A stretch of 64,000 nt of DNA, taken from positions 1,240,001 through 1,304,000 of the forward strand of contig JAQGEQ010000071.1 in the NCBI GenBank assembly GCA_034620365.1, given 5' to 3'. Of the stretch, positions 24,370 through 35,383 are shown in pieces. The number at the start of each line of letters is the position of its first letter. Position 1 is the stretch's first letter. The DNA comes from Pegea sp. RAD2-039. Its lineage: Eukaryota > Chordata > Thaliacea > Salpida > Salpidae. The position numbers and the translations under genes were made by a program. The notes below the pieces were generated by a model. The model saw nothing but the letters and a program-made list of their open reading frames with translations. It searched no databases and was not told where the DNA came from.

Positions 24370-27300
24370 TTCAAAATTTACGAAAGCTAAGATAAATGAT
24401 AAAAAAATAAGCTTACAATAAACGTTTTTTATAAAACACTTTACCTTTTTGTACGTTTAAAGACTACAAGAATTTAGTTTAGAGACTATTTCTGCGAACA
24501 TTTAAGATAAGCAAATGTGTCTGATGTGAAGCAATAACTTACAACTAACAGTCTCATCCACCTGCTTATTCAGCTTTATACTTAAACTTTGAACACCCAA
24601 GAGACAGAACTGAACTGAATTAACAATTAGCAGCAAGCTTTTTCAGATGTTATTTTTAAACAGAATGATGAAAACTATCAACAAATACTATTCCATTAAT
24701 GAGTAAGAATAGTTTAATTTTATATTCAAGTTTAGTTTTAAAAATTTTAAACGTTTTTAGGATACTGAAATACTTATTAAATTTTATGAATAAACTAAAA
24801 CTGTTGATTAACATTTAAGTAATTAAAATTATTTTAAAAATTATTATTTAATAAAAACTTCATATGATTATTTTATGAATCTTTTTGAGTTAAAGTCAAA
24901 TGTTTTTTTTCGAATGCTGAAAGTAAATATAATCTGTTGTAATCACGAAAACTCTAAAACTCAAAACATTTTTTGGAGTAAATAATAGTTTAAAAGTTTG
25001 CAAAATTTCAATATCAACTAAAATCTTTGAAAAGTTTTTTGACAAAACATTCATTTAATTAGTCTTCCTAATTTGAATCACATCTATTAATAGTGTCATA
25101 TAAAAAGACTTTAGTTTACATAAAGTTATCAAAACCTATTTAATTTGAATATTATACATCAACATCTTTAAAAACAGTTTACATATGAGATTATGGAAAA
25201 ATATATTGACAAAAGTTTCTAAATCAACAGATTATTTCTTATATATCATAAGACTTATGAAAATATTTTTCAAGCAAAATATTAATTTATTAATTAATTT
25301 ATCTTAACGCAGACCGTTTTATTATAAATTTGGTTTCAATTACGACGTAAACAGCTGAGGAAACCACAAATGAATCTAACCATTTTCATGTTTCAGTTAT
25401 TCAAAAACAATTTTTTTTGCTTTTCAATGAACAGTTGATTACATAAGCTAAGATTTATTTTGAATAAAATCTTTTTCATAATTTAATATCAATTTGAAGT
25501 AAATAATATTTTACTATTAAATTGATATAACATTTATGTATTGCTTCAGTTATTACATCACCAAAGCGACTTAAAATACTGTTATAAAAATCCTTAAATA
25601 ATAAAAGACAGCTGATAGAAATATATTTAAATGCGATTGTTGTATTATGTAATTTAGTAAAATCGACAAAAAATAAGTGAAAAACCTTTTTGTAATTTGT
25701 TACTTAAGCAATGTTTCATTAGCCTAATTTTCTTGCTATCATTGATAGCATCATTCATAATAAAAGTAACTGCAAAGTACGTTCAAATAAGTAGTTACAT
25801 ATTAAATAGTTAAAAGTTGAAAACAAAGTATTCATTTTTTTACAGTTAATAATAATTATAAAACTAAAGTTATGAAAAAAGCATATTTATATTTGATTAG
25901 ATTTAGTTTTATAATGATTTTTAGGAACAATAGATTTTAAAAGATTATCAATTCTCTGTGCTCACCTGGAATTGTAATTGGAAGTATGACTTAGGAGACT
26001 GCAACTTTGGTTTAAATCACGAATAGAGCGTAAAAACAAGGTATAGTAGGATGGAGCAGCTTAACCTATAAAAAATCGTAGATCAATTCCCAAACTTCTA
26101 CTTAACAGTGAAGAGTTCTGAGTTTGTCGACTTGAGGGGGCTTACTACAAGTATGATATGTAGAAATAGTTATAATTTTGTTGATTTATTTGGTAATTTA
26201 AAAGGTTTAAAAAGTGTAAAACAAAAAAGCAAATTTACAGTTATTTTGGAATTGCTATCTCATTTCAAATAGTTAATCGATATTTGTAAATTCAGTTTTT
26301 AACCTTTTGGCTCAATTGAAACTTTTACCAAGAAGCATCATTTAAGCCCTCACTGTGAGCAATGAGACTTGTTCAGTAATTGTATTGTTTACAACAATAG
26401 TATTTTAGTTTGATTATGAGCTTAACTATTGTTTTCTGCTAAAGCGACCACATTAAGTAAGAAATTGGCTAATGTATCAGCTGATATTTAAAATCTGCTG
26501 ACTATATTGGTATAACAATTTAAATGAAAAATTATCAAAAAATAAAGTTTTAAAAATGAGCTGCGTAAGATGAAATATGCTGAAATGTGTTTTAATGTGA
26601 AACATTCAAACTGATCTATCTGACTCTAAAAATGTTAACAGTTTTCATTGCTTAAACAATTTTATAAAATATTTAGCTACTAACATCGTCTCTTCATGTG
26701 TCAGTTCCTTATGCATATGATATCTTCTTATCAAAACAAAATTTCAAAAAGAAATTGTCAAATCCCATTAAAAATTAGTATTTAGGAAAATGGATTCATA
26801 ACTCACCCTGAAATTGGTAACAAAAACCTTAATAAAAATTCCAGTCAGAATAATTTGTTTTTTCAACATAAAGTCAAATTTTATACCTAAAGCTAAGATA
26901 AAGACATTTTTAGACACGAAAATTAATCTTTTTACTAAAATATGAGTTAGTAGTAGAATACGTTTGTAGAAACGCTATTAATCGAACTTATGAACACCTT
27001 AAATACTGGTGACAGAATAATTGTTTGCAGTTATACAATTCTTTTGAGTTGTATTTCTAAATTTCAGTCAACTAATTCTTTAGACTGAATTTTTTAAATA
27101 TTTATTTCTTAAAATATAACTTTTGAAAAGCTTATATGAAAATATTTTGAAAAAAATATTCTTAATATTTTATGTAATATTCTTAATAAGTAAAAATAAA
27201 ACAAACGAATTTCTAATTATTTATGTGAAGAATCAAAAGAGTAAGCAACTATGTATCTATGCAGCTGTTTAATAATTTGTGACTCATAAATTGACGATGA

Positions 27301-27704
27301 TTTGAGATTCAGTTGTTGTTGTAAATGCATAAGCTGCCAAAATGGTATTTAAGTATGCTAAATATTATCCCAATTTAAACTGTTGTCATTGGTTATTAAA
27401 TCATATAGAAATGATATATTTAGCAACTCGTTGATAGGTCTACATGAAATAAAAACATAATTGCTGATTTGATTAACTACCAGTCTTATATATAAAGTCT
27501 TAGCAGTTTTTCAAATGCTATTAGTGTTATTAAATAGAGCAAGCTTTTAATACAGTATTGTATAATGAGTTTTATTTAAGTTTTTGAAAGTTTTGTATAG
27601 TTGAGATGAGAATACAAGATTTTTTAAATTTATTTATTGTGTCAGTAGATACTTAAACACTTAAAAAGTAGTTTTAGTTTGAATTTTAGCTGTAAAACAC
27701 CATT
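24370..27704. other. Shared upstream region of two divergent Myomaker-family genes
   Basis: About 3.3 kb between the two start codons. Mostly A/T-rich. A short richer segment at about 25960-26150 stands out in composition but encodes nothing I recognise. If the two genes share control elements they would lie here, but none can be named from sequence alone. Confidence 0.5.
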
Positions 27705-29380
27705 ATGCTTTTGATCAAGATCATTTCTCCGTTTATTGGATCAGTGGCAACACTGACTTTACTTGTACCAATTGTATATGCTTTCAAAAAAAGAAAATAT
27801 TTGCTAGCGCTAATATTCTTGGTTACGATGCTATCACAATTTGTAAGTAAATATTACATCAGGTTTATTTTTGAACTAATTGAAATAATTTATGTCTTGT
27901 TTAAAAAAAAGATTCTTACAGATAAGTTTTCTTGATATTTCATTTAGTATAAAAAGGCTTACTGTTAGAAATATATTTTGTTCATTCTTGATTATTCAGA
28001 TATTTTAAAATAAATTTTAAAACTGTAAATACTTTCAGGTTAATACTCTGTTCATGACTGTTAAAGATCAGTTGAAACAGGCAGATTTAAATGACTTGGA
28101 AAGATATATTCTGCTACAATTTAAATTTGATTGGGTTCCATCTTGGTATATCCTTTCTATAGCAAAATTTTCTCTACTTTTATCAATTTCATCAAGCTTT
28201 CTTGATTCGATGTTGGCGTTTGGGGTAGTGGAGTAAGTATCACCGAATTTTACATTTTCAAGTTGTACTACAAAGTTGTAAACTAAAAAATATTAAATTG
28301 TATCAGGTAGGCTCGATTCTTAAAATTATAACATAAATCATAAAACAAATTGTTACAATAGAAATCTAAATATTCTGTAATATATAAATATGTTTATTTC
28401 ATGCTTAAACTCTACAAATATCAATTTGAGTGAAGTATTTTTTTGAAGCTTTATAAAATACAGTAATTAAGTATTAGTTTAAATTAAAAAGGTTACAAAA
28501 AGAAAAAGAATCAGGAAATTATTTTAAACATGTTTAATGATTATTTCTTATTTACAGATTTATTTTTCATGTTACTTACGGTATTGGTACTTTTTGTTTT
28601 GCAATCCTTCAAGAGGTAGAAGTCAAATTTCTTTTTATAATCTGTAGCACTATTCCTTTGGTGACATCTATTTTACTTTGGGTGAGTTATTCATCAATAT
28701 TAACCTATATATGAGACAATCAATGCCATTAGTTTTTACTTTAAGTAAATATAATAATAATTATTATAAAGAACATAATAATTATCTTTTATATTATTAA
28801 CGTTCTATGTAATTGTTCACTGTTATATTGTATGACTTCTGAAATGTTATGTGTTACATCTTTTCTTTCTCTATTTCTAACTTAATGGGTATTATTTGTG
28901 TTCACATTTATTTTAATCAATAGATATAAAAATAATAAATAAATGAATAGTTTCAAATATTTTTCAAAAAATGTAATCCTAAATGTAACTGTTGAGGTTT
29001 CAACAATAATTATTTGAATATTTTCTTTACTTTTTTTAATATTTTAGTTTATAAGAAACCGCGATGGTTTCAAATTATCGGACCACAAGGCTTTGTTTCT
29101 GCATAGAATCATTCCTGGCATAATCTTGTACATCACTGCTATATTTTGTCATGAAGTTATAAAAGAGTAAGTTTCTTTTATCGATTTTATCTAGATATTA
29201 AATCTGTTTTTTTTTTATAAATTTAGTTTACTGTAGTAAATAGAATCTGATTAAAGTTTTTTGAAACAATATTTTTTCAGCTTAACATATCTCGGGTCCC
29301 AAGTGTGTTTTTACTCATTTTTATCCGTTAGTTTCACTGTACTTTCTGGATACAAGTATAAAATGACAAACGATCAGTAA
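27705..29380 (+). CDS. Divergent Myomaker/TMEM8-family paralogue
   Basis: Five exons: 27705-27842, 28039-28232, 28558-28681, 29048-29166, 29281-29380, giving 224 residues with about seven hydrophobic segments. Exon phases (0, 2, 0, 2) match the Myomaker-like gene at 23069-24369. Exon lengths are close: 138/194/124/119/100 against 135/173/124/122/175, with exon 3 exactly 124 nt in both. Sequence anchors are LVPIVYAFKKRK against FVAPIVMAKKKN, FLVTMLSQFVNTLF against YLFTLVSVAMFHIM, and HRIIPGIILYI against KSLLPGFFLLG. It lacks the paired His (YLGSQVCF where the neighbour has YFHAAFH), lacks the early Phe-His and lacks the C-terminal Cys cluster, ending KMTNDQ. The TMEM8-type fold is likely kept, but metal-dependent or palmitoyl-dependent functions probably are not. 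The sequence is weakly conserved, so the family call leans on gene structure. Confidence 0.7.
28800..28930 (+). mobile_element. Old LINE 3'-UTR fragment in an intron
   Basis: Intron 3 of the Myomaker-family paralogue contains a stretch resembling 44785-44900 in the same orientation (shared TGTTCACTGTTATAT, ATGTGTTACATCTTTT, then TTTCTAACTTAATGGGTATTATTTGTG-like sequence). It ends in A/T-rich AATAAATAAAT-like bases as the LINE copies do. Probably an old 5'-truncated insertion. Confidence 0.55.
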
Positions 29381-29435
29381 ATAGCACAAATGTGGATTAA
29401 ATAAGAATTGTCAAAGTTATGATTGTCTGTCATCT

Positions 29436-29441
29436 AATAAA
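29436..29441 (+). terminator. Poly(A) signal of the Myomaker-family paralogue
   Basis: AATAAA about 55 nt after the stop codon. Confidence 0.65.
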
Positions 29442-31367
29442 AACAATCTAAAATCTTAAAAAAAATATTTTTTTCTACTATTAATTTGAATATTTTGCTT
29501 TTATTCTGTCTATCTGATTACTTTCTTATAATATGACATACTCTGGAAAAGTAGAAAAGATAATATAAAAATATTTCTTACTCTGATAAACCTTTTTATT
29601 ATTTATTTCATAATAAAAAACCAAAGTTACACAAGTTTGTTTTTTCATTATGTATTATACCTAATAATCTTCTTGTATTAATGTTTTGTTTATTAATTGA
29701 AGCAAGTTTACTTGAGTAACTTAAAGAAATCACATTAAATTTTATTAATTAAATTTTATATAATTTAGTGATAATTAATATTTACAATGTAAGTGATCAT
29801 AGCACTAAGAATATTAACTGCTGAAAGTGTTGAAGCACTTTATGTATATCCTAAATTTCTGTTTTTAACTTTCTGTCAAAATAATTACGATAGAAAATAA
29901 AAACTATATTATCATTAAAAACCAAAATTATTCAATGCAGTCACGACAATATTCTACTTTTTGTCATACGAACAATTAAATAAAATTTATTCAAATCAGT
30001 TACTTTTAGATCCAATCTAAATTTATAGATGTTTTTCAATAACCGCCACTTTTCTTACTACAAATTCAAAATTTCACAGTTGACCATGTATCAAACTAAA
30101 AGCAATTACTCACATGTTGCAAAATTTCTTTACCGACTTCATTCTGGTGTTAGTCAGGTCGCCATCAAACAGTCCCCTATTTTCTTTGTTTGCGTTTTTG
30201 CATTTTAGTAGGAGTAACTGTTTCAACAATACAAGCTCGACCATACTTTATTTAAGATTTATGTTTTCGACTTCCAGTCTGTATTGATTTGATTTTTATA
30301 GTTTTTCTCCATTCTTTCATCACCCTGGAAATAAAAAAGTATTTTTTAATAAGTGAAGCTTTTTAAGTACAACTGTTAGATGATTAAGGTGTCAGAGCTG
30401 ATTGATTCTCATTAATACTAACAAATTGTTTTTAAAAGAGAAATTTTTAATGTCAGCTTGTCACCAGAGAATGAATTAGTATTTCAGATATCTTACTCAA
30501 GCTGGAAGTATAACTGTTTTGAGTATATAATGGATTTGACGAAAATCAGTATACAGCTTTTAGGCTGCGCCTAAGAAATAAGAAGTTTTGTTATCGGAAT
30601 TTTATAAATAACTGGATTAGTCATTACTAACTTTTTATGTAACTTGTATAAAAATACAAGGTATGTGTGTTAAAGTAAATTTTTTAGATGTGTATTTGTG
30701 TGATTGTTATTCATATTGTTTTAGATTTTCCAGAAGACCTCATGTAAATTACTCGAATCTATTCAATACTTGTATAGCTTCATATACATAAGATGTAAAT
30801 TTGATTTATACTTGAAATTTATTGACAGATGATTAAATATATTCAAATGATTTTATTAGTCAGATGTATGTTGTTGTTTTTTTTGAGGATGATTTAACTA
30901 AATAATGGCATTATTATCAAACTATTATTATAATTTTATACACGCAAACTTTTTATCAAAGCAAAATTTCTGATAGTTTACATAAAGCAATATTTCACAA
31001 TGAAGCCTAAACAAGTAAAATTGTTTAATATTTACATTTTTTACATAACTTCGTTTCTATAAAATATCTAAATACTGAAACTTAGTCTATTGGTTTCTTT
31101 TATAGCATTATTCGTAATTTCACTATTTGATCGTTTAAAATCAGAAAAAAAGTTAATTTTCAATATTTCATATGCTAACTTTTTATTTAATACATTGTTT
31201 TAAAAGTATAAAATGCTTTGTATCTTTACGAATTTTAATTTGAACCATATTCTTATAGTAAAGGGTGGTGGCCCGCTTTTGATACTTAATACGATGTGTG
31301 ATAAATTAGTTGTTGTATGTGGTTGTTGAAGCTGTTTTTAGTCATTTCTCTTTTGATTGGGTTTTTT
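29442..31367. other. Intergenic, no gene seen
   Basis: A/T-rich spacer upstream of the adaptor gene. No exon or recognised repeat. Confidence 0.4.
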
Positions 31368-31383
31368 AGAGTAGAATTGAGTA

Positions 31384-34300
31384 ATGCTAATACCGTTTGC
31401 AGTATTTTGTGCAATTTCTGTTGTTGTTATGGTCTTTTTGACTGTTCTTTGCTTTGGTAAAAAGAAAAAGAACAAAAGGTAAGTAATATAATATTATTTT
31501 ATAATACAATTTAATGTTTTTTCTTTATTTTTTAAAAATTCTTATACTTTTATTTTTATAATTGAATTTAATAAAATTTCTTAACAGTTAGGGGATAGTT
31601 CTTTCAAAAGTATTATATTTTATTAAAATAAAATTAGTATAAGTATAATTATAATTATTAGAGATTAATAGCTAAGATGCCTTTAAAAGTAAGAATTTTT
31701 ATTATTGTTAAAATTTTAATTCATCTATTACCAAAAGTATTTTTGCATTTTTAAGTGTCTTTTATATGTTACTTCTTAGTGCTATTTTTAAACTAACAAA
31801 TTTTGTATGTGGGCTAACTTCATACAGATTTGTTTATAATGAATTTCAATTTTAGTATCATAGAAGTTCATAGTTATGGTTTTAAATAAGAACAATAATT
31901 AGATTAATTAAAACTTTTTAACTTAAGATTGATAAAAAATTAAATTTTAAAATTAGAATATGCTAATTTTTAACTTTAAAGCATAAATAAAAATTTTTAT
32001 TTCAAAGTTAAAAGCTTTTATTTTTTATACAAATTAAAATACTTAACAAATTTTAATTATCAGTTACTTCAACTTGCTTTAAGCAAAACACCTTTAGTAT
32101 TGTTTCTATAGATGAAGTTTTAGCAATTAATATAGTTTTTATTTGAATTTTTTTATAGACTTTCTCTGAACGTTTTCTTATAGCTTGATATTTCTAACTA
32201 TAAATATTTTAGAAAATGTTAAATTCTTTTATAGGTTTTAAAAAGCTTATATATTAAAATTATTTTAAATCTTATCAATGGAAAAATACTAGACACTTAT
32301 GGTTTTATTCTAGTATTAATTTTTCTACATGTTTAATGATTTTTGAAGTAAATATATTTTACCTTCTAACAAATTTGAATTTGTATCAATTTTTTAACTA
32401 GAAGTATAGATTTGGAAAAAGTTAGCTATTCCCAACAAAGTGGTAATCATGGTGAGGAAAATGAGGATCCTTATGCTAGTGTGAATCTTTCAGCAGTCAG
32501 AAACACCAATGGATCAGATATTAAGATTTCAAGTAAACATTTTTGAATAGCTTTTCATAATAATTAATATTCTGAATTTCTTAGTTTTATCATCTCATAT
32601 TTATGATTTGGTTTAGTTTATTAATTGTTAAGTTAATGTAAACTTCCTAACTATTTATTAAATTTCTTTGTTTTCTTTCTACTGATTTATATAGACCAGT
32701 CTTGTCAAAGTACAAGGACCTTACCAGATATACCACCTCTACGGACTGGATCTTTACAGCGTCCTAATTCTTATAGTGATCATTCAAGCTTAGCTTCTGG
32801 TAAATGACTTTGTTAATTTATCAATTTTTATAAATTCAATTTTTCTGAAACTCATTTACATTAGTCTACATTTTAGATCTAATTTTTTAATGTACTAATT
32901 TTAGGTGAACTTGGCAGAAAACAGTCTAATAGTCCTAAGGGAAGAAGGTTGCCGACGCCTCCAAATATCGATGATAAAAACAGCTTGCAAACTGTTATTC
33001 CCTTTTTCATTTTTTGCTTAAAAGCTTTAAAAATAATATTTTTTACGAAATTATTCAAACATAATGTAGCCCAAAAAGTTCTTTTGTTATTTAAATAATT
33101 ATATACAGTTCTAAATTAAATTCTGAAATATAATCTCATTTGTCTATTTTTAGGATGATGATAATGTTTATGCAAAAGTTAATGACCCGAAGAAGCCTTC
33201 ATCTCAGGTACGAATGAAGATTAAGACTTTAGATATCCGAGAAGGAAGTGGTGACTCTTCATTTTATGCAAAAGTTAGCAGCTTGAAGATTTTTATCATC
33301 TTTATAGTTTGTTTCGGTTTCAACTCATACACAAACTCTCATTAATATGTATTATTGCATCAATGAGTATAGTTAGCAGCTTTTGATTTGACTTTAGTAA
33401 ATAAGAATACAAATTAATAAATTTTAAAAGTTTATTCACAAACTATTTTTTTAACTACTAAAAAAACAAATAAAGTTGATCAGTACAAAAAATATCTTTG
33501 TGTGCTGCTCTACTGAATTAAATAATAAAATATAATTTATAATCGACTAAATAAACTGATACTTACATTTAATGTTTTGTAAATTGATATCTAAATATCC
33601 TTCAATGATAGAACTTTATTTTATCTTCATTATTTAAAAACCCAAATCAATTTTAAAAGTTGATTTCTTTACCAACTTCAAAATGTTTTAAATAACAAAA
33701 CCCAAACCATCTATTAAAACAGATTTGTTATTTCTGCTCCTGAAATTTTATTTATTGTTAGGTTGGTGAAGTTGCTGAAGATGCTGATTTATATGCTCAA
33801 GTTAATGATAACCACCAGCAGGTTGCTTACTTTGTTTCATATACCTACTTCCTTTTTACTAAATAATTTCTTACTTCCTTTTTAGAGCTGGATAACATCA
33901 TCTGGAGAAGGAAATCCCTCCTCATCCTCCCCACCACCAACATCTGCGATCCGACAAAGCTCCCAAAATAAAATAACTGCTTTCACTACTAGTGGCCCTG
34001 AATACGCAACAATCGATAAAGTTAACAAAAAACAAGGGACCGTGTTAAACGTAGCCAAAGAGAAAAGTAAAATATTTGTTTTTCTCTCCAGAAAATGTGA
34101 AAAATGAAGTTTGTGAGAAATATTTATTTGCAAATATGACATGCTGTATTAATCACACATCTACTAAAAACTTAATTGTGTAATAACCATAACTTTTGGT
34201 TGATATCAAATCCGTATTTGCATTTTATTTCCTCATTTTATTTGCTTAGAAAACTTCTTTTCTATTTTACTTAAAATTGCATTCAGCTATTGTAGAAGTG

Positions 34301-35383
34301 AACTTACAGAAAGTCTTTCAAAACTTTGTATTTAGGCATTAGTGAAGAACCACCTGCTCCTCCTATACCAGATCGAAATTTTATTGATTCAGATGATGAA
34401 GATGCTCCTTTAGAAGAAGATATTCATCCATCTATTAATTCTTCGAATAATGTAATTTTTTTCAACGTCTTTTTTCAACATGTTAATTAGAATTTATATT
34501 AGACCTCGAAAACAGATGGGCCTACTTATGATAAAGTTTGTTTTCGTGAAAGTCTTGATCATTTAAGACAAAGACAAGAAGCTGAAGATGAAATAAGTTC
34601 AAATTATGTCAACATTAAGTCAGCTCAAGCTACCAGCTTGTTAGCATGTAATGTTCCTGAAACCCAACAAGCTCTTTACGCTCAAGTGAGTCATAAATGA
34701 CATCCTAACAATATCATACATTAGGTACCACAAATTTATTGTTTTAAGTTTTAAAACTCAACCTATAAGGTGTTGTTTACAACAAGTGACTTGTAATAAT
34801 CGATTTTTGCTCAAACTCTTTTTTTATCAAATAAATTTGGATTAATTATTTTTCTCTGTTCTTTTTACTTTTAGAGGAAGCTTTTAAGATAATCACCGAC
34901 AAAAACTCCTCTATTTTTAGGCATTTAAAAAAAATCAATTCTTAATTTTTTGGAGTTTTAATTTTAAAACAATTATTTAAGAAAAGTTTTTTTGATTTAA
35001 AATGTTTTTATAAAATATATTCTTTAAATACTTGGAAATTTTGCTATAATTTTTAGTGTACTTTTGTAAAATGCTTTTATTTAATCATGTCATGTTTGTA
35101 TTACGTGGTAATTTTGTTCATTATTTTTATCTCTTGTTTAATACTAATAACTTAAGCTTTCTCACTGATTAATTTGTAGATTGATGAACCAGTAGAAGCT
35201 GTTTATGAAAGTGTAGCTGGTTCAATTGATGATAATTCACAACCATCATCGGCAAATGTTCCAAACCATTCTGCTTCTGATGAAAATTCTCTAAATAGAA
35301 ATAACAATCAACAACATATTATCTCAGTTTCACCGCGATCAGAATGTGATCTTCATCACTATGAACAAATCATTAGAAAATGA
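31384..35383 (+). CDS. PAG/Cbp-like transmembrane adaptor with about ten tyrosine motifs
   Basis: Ten exons: 31384-31478, 32402-32532, 32695-32799, 32905-32993, 33154-33273, 33762-33821, 33886-34066, 34336-34451, 34503-34685, 35180-35383; joined in frame to 427 residues (human PAG1 432). A short N-terminus leads into one membrane helix (about residues 2-23), a juxtamembrane Cys and a Lys-rich stop-transfer segment, then a long disordered cytoplasmic tail. Tyrosines in YxxV/I-type contexts: Y56 (YASV), Y146 (YAKV), Y178 (YAKV), Y191 (YAQV), Y240 (YATI), Y308 (YDKV), Y334 (YVNI), Y358 (YAQI), Y369 (YESV), Y421 (YEQI). Proline motifs include LPDIPPL, LPTPPN and APPIPDR. PAG1 is a raft adaptor that recruits Csk and Src-family SH2 domains when phosphorylated. 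Architecture and length fit, but there is little residue-level identity, so another adaptor (LAX- or NTAL-like) is possible. The donors after exons 4-6 are weak. Confidence 0.65.

Noticed and set aside
25960-26150. Locally richer segment between the Myomaker-family genes
   Set aside because: Considered as a repeat or exon, but no partner copy, frame or splice sites could be recognised.
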